64,000 bases of DNA from SVEL01 sp045126215 (GTDB lineage Bacteria; Bacillota; Clostridia; Lachnospirales; Lachnospiraceae), in assembly GCA_045126215.1 (NCBI GenBank), contig JBGVOD010000023.1, positions 40,821-104,820 on the forward strand. The letters run 5' to 3'. The notes beneath the pieces are model-generated. The model was not told where the DNA came from. It ran no database searches and worked only from the letters and a program-made list of their open reading frames with translations. Numbering within the stretch: position 1 is the first letter of the stretch; each line of letters opens with the position of its first letter. Position numbers and translations under genes: made by a program. Positions 8,488 through 17,689 of this stretch are shown in pieces.

Positions 8488-9021
8488 ATGTCATTATTTA
8501 GTTCACCAAAAAAGAAAAAGCTTAAATTACGTGATAATTTATGTCACGATATAGACATTTTCATCCAGGTTCATTATGTTCGCGAAAGAAATGCCGAAAG
8601 ATACAAATTCAATACATTAACGCTTAAAGATGACCCTGATAGAACAGCTTGCAAAGAATGGTACGAAAATCACGGAAATCCTGAAAGTTTCAGTGAAGTT
8701 GCATTAATATATCTTGAAGAAAAGAAGCGTGACGAAAAGACAGTTTCCGAAAAATACCAATTAGGTAATAACTTTTTTTCAAATCTTAGAAACAATAAAA
8801 CATATCACCCATCAAAAGGCGAAGCAGTTTGTACATGTATGGCCTTTCATTTAAACTATGAATCTGCAAGAGCTCTTCTTAAAACAGCCGGTTACGCATT
8901 TTCAAATTCAGTTAAATCGGATTTAATAATCAGATATTTTCTTGAAAATCATATATTTAATATTTCTGATTTAAACTATGTATTAGAACACTTTGAACAG
9001 CCAAAAGTTCAAGAATTATAA
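8488..9021 (+). CDS. Helix-turn-helix-like regulatory protein of unknown function
   Basis: The protein has 177 residues. I chose the ATG at 8488 because GGAGG immediately precedes it, inside a longer frame starting at 8476. The N-terminal half is charged and helical (PKKKKLKLRDN, LCHDIDIFIQ). The C-terminal half, from about residue 95, has the layout NNKTYHPSKGEAVCTCMAFHL then YESARALLKTAGYAFSNS, ending in YFLENHIFNISDLNYVLEHF. That C-terminal pattern is familiar from many Firmicute proteins in which an Xre-like HTH is followed by a conserved LLxxAGYxxS helix. DNA binding is inferred. It lies divergent to the zinc-ribbon membrane protein. Confidence 0.65.
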   Translation: MSLFSSPKKKKLKLRDNLCHDIDIFIQVHYVRERNAERYKFNTLTLKDDPDRTACKEWYENHGNPESFSEVALIYLEEKKRDEKTVSEKYQLGNNFFSNLRNNKTYHPSKGEAVCTCMAFHLNYESARALLKTAGYAFSNSVKSDLIIRYFLENHIFNISDLNYVLEHFEQPKVQEL

Positions 9022-9089
9022 TTTCACAACTTAACGCAGGAGTCGCAAAGCCGCGAAGCAATTCGTAATTATCATTCAGATTATAATAT

Positions 9090-9458
9090 TTATGATTTGA
9101 TTGCACGAATAGTTTCGTACTTCCTGCTAAAATATATAATACTTCTAATATACATAATCATCATACACATTATATTGCATACAAAATATAAGAGTTCTAA
9201 AACCATAAGGACAACAAACATATTATCCATAATAAAGATAACAATTGATGTGAATAACATAATCACACTTCCTGCAATATAAAATATTCTATCAAACAAC
9301 TCATTGTAATTTTTCATTAGTTCCATTTCTCTTCTACTTTTACCATCAAACTCTATATTACAAGGACTTATCTTTGAATAGAACTGAATAATATAAGTTA
9401 CACCCAAAACAAATATTGAAACAAAACAACTTATTATAATAAAATTAACACTATTCAT
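9090..9458 (-). CDS. Small membrane protein of unknown function
   Basis: The protein has 122 residues with three hydrophobic segments: one N-terminal span (FIIISCFVSIFVLGVTYII), then two closely spaced spans within IFYIAGSVIMLFTSIVIFIM and FVVLMVLELLYFVCNIMC. A short charged loop (GKSRREMELMKNYNELF) separates the first from the others. I chose the ATG at 9458 because GGAGG lies 6 bases upstream; the longer frame begins with TTG. There is no recognisable family. It is antisense to, and downstream of, the plus-strand HTH-like gene, and a plus-strand terminator lies beyond its 5' end. Confidence 0.65.
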   Translation of the reverse strand: MNSVNFIIISCFVSIFVLGVTYIIQFYSKISPCNIEFDGKSRREMELMKNYNELFDRIFYIAGSVIMLFTSIVIFIMDNMFVVLMVLELLYFVCNIMCMMIMYIRSIIYFSRKYETIRAIKS

Positions 9459-9510
9459 ATGTACCTCCAAATTATGTGTTTATTCTGTATCTGTTGTACA
9501 TATAATAGCA

Positions 9511-9550
9511 AACCCAAAGTACATTTTTTCGTACTTTGGGTTATCTTTTT
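9511..9550 (+). terminator. Rho-independent terminator on the plus strand
   Basis: AACCCAAAGTAC (9511-9522) pairs with GTACTTTGGGTT (9531-9542); ATCTTTTTTT follows on the plus strand. In the minus direction no T run follows. The only upstream plus-strand gene is the HTH-like gene ending at 9021, whose transcript would have to run antisense through 9090-9458 to reach it. Confidence 0.65.
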
Positions 9551-9630
9551 TTAACTATTTCAAATTATTTTTAAAGTATTAATATTTATTATACGTTTTT
9601 ATAATATAATTCCTTTGTCGCCTATTTCTT

Positions 9631-11952
9631 TTAGGCTTTCTTCCTAATATCACTTCTACGATATGCTTTTCTCTCATATAATATTGAGTCAGCTTTACGT
9701 ATCATATTATCTAACTCTGTATTCTCAGAACATTTTTCCACACAATATCCTACTGTAATATCAATATAGTATGGTTTATCAGAAGAATCGTTAAATTGTA
9801 CTGTATTTGCTTTTATTCTATCGATAATTTCAAGTGCATCACTCTCATTTCTTACAATAGCAATAGCAGCAAACTCATCTCCACCGATTCTTCCGATTAT
9901 ATCAGAGTCTCTTAAGCTGCTTTTTAAGTATTCACCTGCTTTTTTTATAGAAAAGTCACCTTCTGTATGACCAAACTTATCATTTATATCTTTAAGATGG
10001 TCTAAATCTGCATAAATACACAATACATATGTATATCGTTCACCCTTTATTTTATTCATTGCATTTTCAAAGAATCCTCTTCTATTGTACAGTCCTGTAA
10101 GTTCATCTTTTTCAGATATGACATTCAAAATTTCATTTTTGCTCTTAAGAACATTCATTACATTTTCCAGTTCACCCTGTATCTGTCTCTGCTGCTTTAT
10201 AAGATTCATAAACTGAATCGCACTTCCAATATGTAACGAAACACTGTACATACTAGTTATGTATTCTTTTTTCAGTTCACATACAAGTATTCCATATACA
10301 CGTTTTCCTGCAAACAATGTGTATGTTGCCATATTATCACAATTATTATAGTCAATTATATCAACAAATCCATTTTCTTTTGTTAAGTACACATCCGTAA
10401 CATCGGGAGTGATTTTTCCATTTTCAATTTTTGCAACAAGACGTAATCTATCAGGACACTTCCAGTCCACACTACTTTTGTTAACAACTTTTTTATCAAG
10501 GAGAAACATATATGCATTATTGACCTGCATAAATCTCAGTCTCTCCATAATACACTCATATGTCTGAATATCATTATCAATATTTACAATCATATCACGT
10601 GTAATGAATGGTGTTGTCCAGATATGTCTTTGTAATGTATCAATCCTGAAATTAGATTCAACTATCATTATACTTTGAATATAATCTACAGTTTTAGATG
10701 TCATATCCATCAACTTCTTCTGCTTGTTAATATCATCTCCAAGAAAGAGAACTTTTGTAATATATTTAGAATATTTTGCAACAAATTTTCCTATTGAGAC
10801 ATTACCACATTCAACAAGTTTCTTGATATTCATTTGTATATATTCAATATCATAATCTATAACATCTTTATTGAAGAATACTTCAAAAATATGTGTAAAT
10901 ATATCATCCAAGATTTTATGAACTTTAATATCATCATCTATACATAATTTGTAAAAGAATATACTTTCAGCAATCTTACTGATAACTTCTTTCTTTATTT
11001 CATCAATACTTTTACTTTTTAGGATATCATTATCATCTTCTACTTCTACAGAGTTATACTCGGTCGAATTTCTTTTCTTGAAATAAACTGGTACTCTGAC
11101 ATCCTCACTATCGCCTTTTTCATATAAATCAATAGCTTTTTTCATAGCCATGTATCCAAGATCATACGCATTCTGTTCTACAGTTGTAAGCGATGGTATT
11201 GATGACTTAGCTTCAGGAATATCGTCAAATCCTGTTATCTTTATGTCTCTTCCAGGTTCTTTTCCTCTCTTTCTGCATTCTTCATAGCATGCCAATGCCA
11301 TTGTATCATTTGCACATACGAAAGCATCAATATCATCATATTCATCAAGAACCTGAGCAATAAGATGTTTTGAGTTAGCAGAATAATCGCCATATTTTAT
11401 ATATCCTTCTTTGATCTCAAGATTATGCTTGAACATAGACATATAATATGCGTCCAAACGTTCCTCTGCATCCCTGTTATTTTCTTTTGGACCACCAATA
11501 TATGCAATATTCTTACAATTATGTTCTTCTACTAAATTGTCGATACATTTTCCTATTCCATCATAATTGTCTGAAATAACACATGTAATATCCTTGTACA
11601 TATCTCCAACAATAATAATCGGAATATTTAAATCTTTGAATCTATCAAAGAACTCTTCTTTTGATTCTTGAAGATATAAATAGAATGTAGAATACAAAAC
11701 AACTATTACATCTAGTTTACCCATTCTAATATAGTCAAAAACTGTGTTGAACTGGAATATATATTTTTGTTCTTTATTTCCACCTTCATAATAATACAGT
11801 TCATCAAAAGAGTTAGCATGAGCCCCCATAAAAAACATAGTCTTTACACCACAATCACTACCTCTTTGAACAATACCATTAAGAATATCATCCGTATGTG
11901 ATGCGCAAATATTTCCAATTAATACACCAACTGTAGTGTCTTTATCCTTCAT
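9631..11952 (-). CDS. Diguanylate cyclase with N-terminal LacI-type ligand-binding domain
   Basis: The protein has 773 residues and no signal peptide or membrane span. Residues 1-290 read as a LacI/GalR-type periplasmic-binding fold (VGVLIGNICASHTDDIL, ...CANDTMALACYEECR, ITGFDDIPEAKSSIPSLTTVEQ) but lack the N-terminal helix-turn-helix. A helical region and a GAF-like stretch follow, then a coiled-coil linker (about 590-610). The C-terminal GGDEF domain starts DELTGLYNRRGF. The catalytic motif GGDEF is intact near residue 690, and RDSD five residues upstream is a product-inhibition I-site. The protein should make cyclic di-GMP in response to a small cytoplasmic ligand, probably a sugar; the ligand is unknown. 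GGAGG precedes the start. Confidence 0.85.
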   Translation of the reverse strand: MKDKDTTVGVLIGNICASHTDDILNGIVQRGSDCGVKTMFFMGAHANSFDELYYYEGGNKEQKYIFQFNTVFDYIRMGKLDVIVVLYSTFYLYLQESKEEFFDRFKDLNIPIIIVGDMYKDITCVISDNYDGIGKCIDNLVEEHNCKNIAYIGGPKENNRDAEERLDAYYMSMFKHNLEIKEGYIKYGDYSANSKHLIAQVLDEYDDIDAFVCANDTMALACYEECRKRGKEPGRDIKITGFDDIPEAKSSIPSLTTVEQNAYDLGYMAMKKAIDLYEKGDSEDVRVPVYFKKRNSTEYNSVEVEDDNDILKSKSIDEIKKEVISKIAESIFFYKLCIDDDIKVHKILDDIFTHIFEVFFNKDVIDYDIEYIQMNIKKLVECGNVSIGKFVAKYSKYITKVLFLGDDINKQKKLMDMTSKTVDYIQSIMIVESNFRIDTLQRHIWTTPFITRDMIVNIDNDIQTYECIMERLRFMQVNNAYMFLLDKKVVNKSSVDWKCPDRLRLVAKIENGKITPDVTDVYLTKENGFVDIIDYNNCDNMATYTLFAGKRVYGILVCELKKEYITSMYSVSLHIGSAIQFMNLIKQQRQIQGELENVMNVLKSKNEILNVISEKDELTGLYNRRGFFENAMNKIKGERYTYVLCIYADLDHLKDINDKFGHTEGDFSIKKAGEYLKSSLRDSDIIGRIGGDEFAAIAIVRNESDALEIIDRIKANTVQFNDSSDKPYYIDITVGYCVEKCSENTELDNMIRKADSILYERKAYRRSDIRKKA

Positions 11953-12042
11953 TGTAATTTCCTCCGAAATCTATTTTCAAACATACGAGCCAATATAAAT
12001 ATAGTATTATTATAGCACATTTTTTCGTTTGTACAAACAATA

Positions 12043-12080
12043 AAACTCGATTATCAAACATTTTTTTGATAATCGAGTTT
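12043..12080 (-). terminator. Inverted repeat downstream of the ABC-F gene, probable terminator
   Basis: AAACTCGATTATCAAA (12043-12058) pairs perfectly with TTTGATAATCGAGTTT (12065-12080). In the minus direction it is followed by TTTTATTGTTT, a broken T run, so termination is probable but not ideal. Confidence 0.65.
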
Positions 12081-12083
12081 ATT

Positions 12084-13634
12084 TTATGATAATAATGAAA
12101 ATTCTTCTAAATTCCATACTTTATCCACTAAACCATCATAAAAATCAGGTTCATGACATACTATTAAGATTGCTCCTTTATACTCCATAAGTGCTCTCTT
12201 AAGTTCATCCTTGGCATCTACATCCAGATGATTTGTAGGCTCATCCAGCAAAAGAATATTTGTTTCTGTATTTATTATTTTGCAAAGTCGAACTTTTGCT
12301 TGTTCACCACCACTTAGCACTCTCACCTGACTCTCAATATGTTTTGTTGTAAGTCCACATTTTGCAAGTGCTGATCTTACTTCATACTGTGTATACGAAG
12401 GGAATTCTTTCCATATTTCTTCGATACATGTGTTGTTCTCAGGCTTCATTTCCTGCTCAAAATATCCCTTGTATAAATAATCTCCCAGATTTGCTTTACC
12501 GCTTACTGGTGGTATAATTCCAAGAACACTCTTAAGAAACGTACTTTTGCCAATACCATTTGTTCCAATTAAGGCAATCTTTTCTCCTCTTTCCATTCGA
12601 AGATTTATAGGTTTTGATAGCGGATTTCCATCATATCCTATCACCAAATCTTCTGTCTCAAATATAACTTTACCGGCTGCTCTTGCATTCTTGAAAAAGA
12701 ATTCAGGCTTTGGTTTTTCCTTTGCCAGTTCAATAACATCCATCTTATCAAGTTTCTTCTGTCTGGACATTGCCATATTTCTTGTTGATACTCTGGCCTT
12801 ATTTCTTGCGACAAAATCTTTCAAATCCTCTATTTCCTGCTGTTGACGCTTGTAAGCTGCTTCAAGCTGTGACCTTTTTACCTCATATACTTCTTTAAAC
12901 TTGTAGTAATCACCAACATATCTGTCAAGCTTTTGATTTTCCATATGATAAATTATATTTACAACACTATTTAAAAATGGAATATCATGTGAAATAAGTA
13001 TAAATGCATTTTCATATTCCAAAAGGTATCTTTTCAACCACTCAATATGATTCGCATCAAGATAATTCGTTGGTTCATCAAGCAACAAAATATCTGGTTT
13101 TTCTAAAAGCAATTTTCCAAGGAGCACTTTCGTTCTTTGTCCACCACTTAATTCTGTAACATCTTTATCAAGGCCAAGTTCAAGTAACCCCAACGCCCTT
13201 GCAACTTCTTCAACCTTAGCATCAATTACATAAAAATCGTGATTTGTAAGCATGTCCTGAATAGTTCCAAGTTCTTCCATCATTTCAGCCATTTCATCTT
13301 CACCGGCATTTGATAAATTATCACATATATCGTTCATTCGCGCTTCCATTTCAAAGAGATATGCAAATGCAGACTTTAATACGTCCCCTATTGTCATACC
13401 CTTTTCCAGTACGGCATGCTGATCAAGATATCCTGCTCTTACATTCTTATTCCATTCAACTTTGCCTTCATCCGGCATAAGCTTACCGGTAACAATATTC
13501 ATAAAAGTTGATTTTCCTTCCCCATTTGCACCTATGAGGCCTATATGTTCTCCTTTAAGCAATCTAAATGATACATTATCAAATATTGCTCTGTCCCCAA
13601 ATCCATGACTTAAGTTTTCTACATTTAATATCAT
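12084..13634 (-). CDS. ABC-F family ATPase (ribosome-associated type)
   Basis: The protein has 516 residues and two ABC ATPase domains in one chain without membrane spans, the ABC-F layout. Domain 1: Walker A GANGEGKST, signature LSGGQRTKV, Walker B LLLDEPTNYLD. Domain 2: GTNGIGKST, LSGGEQAKV, LLLDEPTNHLD. The charged linker between them (around KRQQQEIEDLKDFVARNKAR) is the P-site tRNA-interaction region of the family. ABC-F proteins bind the ribosomal E site; members serve in translation rescue or antibiotic protection. The short linker and lack of a C-terminal extension resemble the housekeeping YbiT/Uup-like group rather than a known resistance gene. It sits 33 bases after the DHHW gene. 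Confidence 0.9.
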   Translation of the reverse strand: MILNVENLSHGFGDRAIFDNVSFRLLKGEHIGLIGANGEGKSTFMNIVTGKLMPDEGKVEWNKNVRAGYLDQHAVLEKGMTIGDVLKSAFAYLFEMEARMNDICDNLSNAGEDEMAEMMEELGTIQDMLTNHDFYVIDAKVEEVARALGLLELGLDKDVTELSGGQRTKVLLGKLLLEKPDILLLDEPTNYLDANHIEWLKRYLLEYENAFILISHDIPFLNSVVNIIYHMENQKLDRYVGDYYKFKEVYEVKRSQLEAAYKRQQQEIEDLKDFVARNKARVSTRNMAMSRQKKLDKMDVIELAKEKPKPEFFFKNARAAGKVIFETEDLVIGYDGNPLSKPINLRMERGEKIALIGTNGIGKSTFLKSVLGIIPPVSGKANLGDYLYKGYFEQEMKPENNTCIEEIWKEFPSYTQYEVRSALAKCGLTTKHIESQVRVLSGGEQAKVRLCKIINTETNILLLDEPTNHLDVDAKDELKRALMEYKGAILIVCHEPDFYDGLVDKVWNLEEFSLLS

Positions 13635-13667
13635 ATTTATTATCCTCTATTCTTTGTCTGTTTATTC

Positions 13668-14810
13668 TTATCTGTTTATCCTCTTTATTTTTGTATCTGT
13701 TGCAAAACTGTCCACATTATATAAAACTAAAATATCTGTTATCTGATATTCACTTATAAATTCCTCAATAGACATATTGAAATATCTTAAATCCACAACA
13801 TACGTATTTTCAAAATTTGCAGCATATACATTACTGATGCAATTGGCATAAGAATCTTTTATTATAAGCAAATTTCTATCATTATTATTTTCTTTTGATG
13901 CCTCATTATTTGTTATTGAAACAACACCCGGATTTCCTCCAAAGAAATATCCGTACTTATCCTTCTTTTCTAAAAAGCTTTCTTCGAATACTGTTTCCTT
14001 TATTTCATCGCTCAGATTATAGCTAACTGTCAAATTCATATCTTTAACAACATAGCTTTCAATTGTGTCTGTGCTCATTTTTAAATTAAGCTTGTTATTT
14101 ATTGTTCCAAGAAAATCTTTAGTAACTGTTTTAACATCAATCTGTTCCATTTCAACAGGATTCAAATTATTCTTTGTTGCCCATTCCTTATAAACAAGAT
14201 ATGCTCCGTATGTTGTCCAGTGATGATCAGTTTTATAATATATATATTCATCATCATGTTCTTTCAATACACTAAATGTATCCACAAAACATTCTCCCGT
14301 TTTATCAGCAATTTCAGATATATACTCATTCTGATCAAAAGCATACATCGTGCCTGTCATCTTATTTGTCATAACAGTTTGTGCTGTTGGTACAATTTCT
14401 ACAGAAATACTTTTTATTGTATCCATAGAACTGTATTTTTCAACAAAAGTTTCCAATTCATTTACATTTTTCACAGCCTGTTCATCAGTATAATTTTCTC
14501 TTTTATGAGACTCTATATAATAATCATCTTCGCATACAAGAACACCATTTATTTCCTTCTTCATCATGAATTTTTCTATATAATTTCTCATAGAAACAAA
14601 CTCATTTCTAAATGGGAACTGGTCTCTTACATAGTTCTGATAACTGTTAGTATACATCCCTTCAATCAGGCTCTCCATAGAAAATTCCGGTTTTTGCTCC
14701 AATACTCTGTTTTCAGTATCTGCAAAACCTGTATCTTTTTTAACAACAGATATGATAAAAAATATTGCAATGAATAATATAAATATAATCGTTGTACATT
14801 TATTTTTCAT
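13668..14810 (-). CDS. DHHW-family protein, accessory to MBOAT acylation
   Basis: The protein has 380 residues, with an N-terminal membrane anchor (about 8-23, TIIFILFIAIFFIISVV) and then an exported domain. The family motif appears as YKTDHHWTTYGAYL near residue 195, and IKDSYANC near residue 315 fits the SGNH/AlgJ-AlgX-like fold. DHHW proteins accompany membrane-bound O-acyltransferases and are thought to complete transfer of acyl groups to extracellular polysaccharide, as AlgJ/AlgX do for alginate. The MBOAT gene stops 8 bases upstream and the ribosome site AGAGG overlaps its end, indicating translational coupling. Confidence 0.88.
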   Translation of the reverse strand: MKNKCTTIIFILFIAIFFIISVVKKDTGFADTENRVLEQKPEFSMESLIEGMYTNSYQNYVRDQFPFRNEFVSMRNYIEKFMMKKEINGVLVCEDDYYIESHKRENYTDEQAVKNVNELETFVEKYSSMDTIKSISVEIVPTAQTVMTNKMTGTMYAFDQNEYISEIADKTGECFVDTFSVLKEHDDEYIYYKTDHHWTTYGAYLVYKEWATKNNLNPVEMEQIDVKTVTKDFLGTINNKLNLKMSTDTIESYVVKDMNLTVSYNLSDEIKETVFEESFLEKKDKYGYFFGGNPGVVSITNNEASKENNNDRNLLIIKDSYANCISNVYAANFENTYVVDLRYFNMSIEEFISEYQITDILVLYNVDSFATDTKIKRINR

Positions 14811-14818
14811 AGTTACCT

Positions 14819-16240
14819 CTAAAATCTAAAATACAAAAATGGGTTATAACTGCCTGCAACCAGATAAGAAACTGCAATTAAAAATATACCTATCAGAAAG
14901 ATATTCTCGAATAACATCGAACAGAATGGTTTATCTTCTATTTTGTTCATAATCTTTACTGTAAGTTTATTTGGTATATCTGTTGCACCTAAAATAGCAA
15001 TTATAATTAATACAGTACTATTTAAAATCATAAATATTGAATAGTCATTGATAAAGGATATATTTTTTCCAAAGAACATATATGATAAATATCTTCCTAT
15101 ATCAGGTAATTTATCGTATTCAAAGAACACCCAGCCAATTAAAACTGTAACTATCGTATATATTCTAGAAAAAAATGTCGGAATTTTTGACAGCCATTTC
15201 AGTAAAAATATTTTTTCTAATATAAGCAATATTCCAAAATATACACCCCATATAATGAAGTTGTATGCTGCTCCATGCCATATACCGGTAAGGCACCAGA
15301 CAATAAATATATTTCTAATCTGCTTCTTTAATCCTTTTCTATTTCCGCCTAATGGAATATACACGTACTCTCTAAACCACTTTCCAAGTGAAATATGCCA
15401 TCTTCTGAAAAACTCTGTTATAGATTTTGATAAATATGGATAATCAAAGTTAACAGGGAAATTAAAGCCAAACATTTTTCCAAGACCTATGGCCATATCT
15501 GAATAGCCTGAAAAATCATAATATATCTGTAATCCAAAACAGATAATTCCAATCCACGAAAGAACAACTGACATATCAGTTTCATTTAGTGTCTTGATTA
15601 AAGACCACACAGCCCCTACATTATTTGCAAGAAGAACTTTTTTTCCAATTCCCAATATAAACTTTCTTACACCTATTGCAAAATCATCAAAATTCTCTTT
15701 TCTTGAAACCAGCTCTTTTGAAACCATTCTGTACTGAACAATAGGTCCTGCAATAAGCTGAGGGAACATTGCCACATATGCACCAAAACTAATCATGTTT
15801 CCTTGTGGTTTTTCATTATTCATATAAATGTCAAGCGTATACGACATTGTTTGAAATGTATAGAAAGATATTCCTATCGGCAAAGCTACGTGTAACAAAT
15901 CAATCGACAATCCAAAAATATTGTTTATTGAGCCAATAAGAAAATCAGTATATTTAAAAAAGCCCAAAAGGCTAAGATTGATAATTACCGAAGCAATTAC
16001 ACATTTCTTAGCCGCTTTTAGCTTTCCTGTATTTTTATATTTATAAACAAGTTTTCCTAACGTAAAATCAACACCGGTAGAAAATAGCATCAATAAAACA
16101 TATATTGGTTCACCCCATGCATAGAAAAACAAACTTGTTACAAACAAGATAAAATTTCTAAACTTCCTCGGTGAAACAAAATATATCAGCAAAACAACAG
16201 GTAAAAACCTGAACAAAAAGAACAAATCACTGAATACCAT
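14819..16240 (-). CDS. Membrane-bound O-acyltransferase (AlgI/DltB-like MBOAT)
   Basis: The protein has 473 residues, is highly hydrophobic and has about ten membrane spans. MBOAT hallmarks are present: FPQLIAGPIVQYRMV, SGYSDMAIGLGKMFG, FFRRWHISLGKWFREYVYIPLGG and the invariant histidine in GIWHGAAYNFIIWG. The enzyme moves acyl groups, usually acetyl, across the membrane for attachment to cell-surface polysaccharide. Its neighbours, the DHHW protein downstream and an SGNH lipoprotein and DUF4358-like lipoprotein upstream, form a complete acylation module. The polymer that is modified cannot be told from this window. AGAGG precedes the ATG at 16240. Confidence 0.93.
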   Translation of the reverse strand: MVFSDLFFLFRFLPVVLLIYFVSPRKFRNFILFVTSLFFYAWGEPIYVLLMLFSTGVDFTLGKLVYKYKNTGKLKAAKKCVIASVIINLSLLGFFKYTDFLIGSINNIFGLSIDLLHVALPIGISFYTFQTMSYTLDIYMNNEKPQGNMISFGAYVAMFPQLIAGPIVQYRMVSKELVSRKENFDDFAIGVRKFILGIGKKVLLANNVGAVWSLIKTLNETDMSVVLSWIGIICFGLQIYYDFSGYSDMAIGLGKMFGFNFPVNFDYPYLSKSITEFFRRWHISLGKWFREYVYIPLGGNRKGLKKQIRNIFIVWCLTGIWHGAAYNFIIWGVYFGILLILEKIFLLKWLSKIPTFFSRIYTIVTVLIGWVFFEYDKLPDIGRYLSYMFFGKNISFINDYSIFMILNSTVLIIIAILGATDIPNKLTVKIMNKIEDKPFCSMLFENIFLIGIFLIAVSYLVAGSYNPFLYFRF

Positions 16241-16254
16241 AAATATCCTCTATC

Positions 16255-16797
16255 TTATTCAAAAAAAGTATTTATTTTATCTACAGCAATTTTATTATCT
16301 TTTTTTGCTTCATCTAAAATTGCGTCTTCTCCTGCTTCTTGTGATTCTTCTGATATAACACCAAGGCATGTAAAGAATATATAATTTCCATGTCTTGTTA
16401 CTTCACTCGCTTGTATCTTTATTGCATTCACTGGATACTGCATTGCATCATCAATCTGTGACTGTCTGTATTCTTTCAAAAGTTTTTCAACTTCGTCAGC
16501 TTTCCCTTCTTTTGCTTTTACAGCAACAAAAGTATCTATATCAAAGGAAACCTTTGCAACATTAACATAAATATCATCATATAAGTCCGCAGTTATATTA
16601 TATATTTCTGCAATATCCTCTGAATCATATTCATAATCCGGTACAAAATCATCGCCGTAAGCTTCCTTTACAGCATCATAAACTGCATTTATATCAACAT
16701 CTTTATTACCTTTTTCCTCATCCCCGCATCCACCAAACAAAAGTGTAGATGCAATTACTGTTGAACATATAATACTTTTCAAAAATCTCTTTTTCAT
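16255..16797 (-). CDS. Lipoprotein with DUF4358-like domain
   Basis: The protein has 180 residues. A lipoprotein signal peptide ends in LLFGGC (lipobox cysteine near residue 24), so the mature protein should be anchored on the outer face of the membrane. The remainder (AVYDAVKEAYGDDFVPDYEY..., IYVNVAKVSFDIDTFVAVKA..., KLLKEYRQSQIDDAMQYP) matches the pattern I associate with DUF4358, a family often found next to MBOAT/SGNH genes in Lachnospiraceae. No enzymatic residues are evident. It lies between the SGNH lipoprotein and the MBOAT gene with short gaps (31 and 14 bases), so it belongs to the acylation operon. The function is unknown. Confidence 0.75.
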   Translation of the reverse strand: MKKRFLKSIICSTVIASTLLFGGCGDEEKGNKDVDINAVYDAVKEAYGDDFVPDYEYDSEDIAEIYNITADLYDDIYVNVAKVSFDIDTFVAVKAKEGKADEVEKLLKEYRQSQIDDAMQYPVNAIKIQASEVTRHGNYIFFTCLGVISEESQEAGEDAILDEAKKDNKIAVDKINTFFE

Positions 16798-16828
16798 TTT
16801 CTTTCCTCTATCTAACTAAATAGTACTA

Positions 16829-17689
16829 TTATTTACATGTTGCAAGTATCAGATAATTAACCATTGCTGTCATACCTGGCACATTTAAGTGAATTCCATC
16901 TCTGCTAAGATCATCTCTAAGACCGCCATTTTCATCTATAACAGCTGCCGCAACATTTACATATTTAACATTTTCTTCTACACACAATTCTCTTAATGCA
17001 GCATCGAACTGTGCTATTACTTCATTATTATATATCTCATTTGTTCTATCTTCAACCATTGGAATAATAGATTCGGCATATATTTCTATATCCGGCTGTA
17101 CAATTCGAATCTCTCTTATAAATTCCTTATAACTTCGTACAAAAGTATCCATTTCACATCCAACTTCATTTATTCCAAACATAATATATATCTTTTTAAA
17201 TGAATGAGTTTTCAGATAATCTAAAACGGTAATCTTAATATTTGGTGCTATTTCAATAAATTCTTCTGTCAAAACACTACTTGCCATAAGTCCTCTTGTT
17301 GCAAGAATTGTAGATGTTCTCAAAACATTATATACATACAAACCTTCTGTTCTTGAATCACCTACAAAGACAGAATCCGAAAAATCATACCCCTCATATA
17401 AGGCATCTGTTGGCACCTCATATCTTTCTGCATTAGGATCAAATCCATCTTCTCTCGTTGTTTCTTCTTCACTTCCCCCTTCTGAAGTTGTCGTTTCAAT
17501 CACTTCTGTAGTTTCAACCTCTGAAGTAGTTTCAACCTCAGCAGTAGTATTACCTGCTGTAGTTGTTTCTATATTAATGGATGTATTAGTTTCTACGTTT
17601 TTTGTTGTTTCTTCATCTGTATTACCACATCCATAGCACACAAAAATTACATTAAAAAATACCGTCAATGCAAATAACCTTTTTTTCAT
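16829..17689 (-). CDS. SGNH/GDSL hydrolase lipoprotein
   Basis: The protein has 286 residues from the ATG at 17689; I moved the start there because GAAGGAAG lies just upstream, inside a longer frame. A signal peptide ends at a probable lipobox cysteine (CYGCG), although the residues before it are atypical. A Thr/Glu-rich linker (about 30-75, repeated ETT/VETT) follows, then an SGNH domain. Block I is VFVGDSRTEGL (nucleophile Ser), the Asn block is MFGINEVG, and the His block is DGIHLN. The enzyme probably esterifies or de-esterifies surface polysaccharide with the MBOAT and DHHW proteins. It is the first gene of that operon. Confidence 0.85.
   Translation of the reverse strand: MKKRLFALTVFFNVIFVCYGCGNTDEETTKNVETNTSINIETTTAGNTTAEVETTSEVETTEVIETTTSEGGSEEETTREDGFDPNAERYEVPTDALYEGYDFSDSVFVGDSRTEGLYVYNVLRTSTILATRGLMASSVLTEEFIEIAPNIKITVLDYLKTHSFKKIYIMFGINEVGCEMDTFVRSYKEFIREIRIVQPDIEIYAESIIPMVEDRTNEIYNNEVIAQFDAALRELCVEENVKYVNVAAAVIDENGGLRDDLSRDGIHLNVPGMTAMVNYLILATCK

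Noticed and set aside
9040..9075. GTCGCAAAGCC resembling the core of the cyclic di-GMP-I riboswitch
   Set aside because: The rest of the aptamer (GGGCAAACC, GAAA tetraloop stem, tetraloop receptor) is missing, and it lies downstream of, not before, a gene.
12043..12080. TTTGATAATC half of this inverted repeat as a FabT-like site
   Set aside because: The TTTGATAATC word is part of a 16-base stem of a terminator-like hairpin and lacks the TCAAA partner at operator spacing.
14220..14777. 185-codon plus-strand frame opposite the DHHW gene
   Set aside because: Antisense shadow of an AT-rich gene, with Phe/Ile/Tyr-rich composition and no ribosome site.
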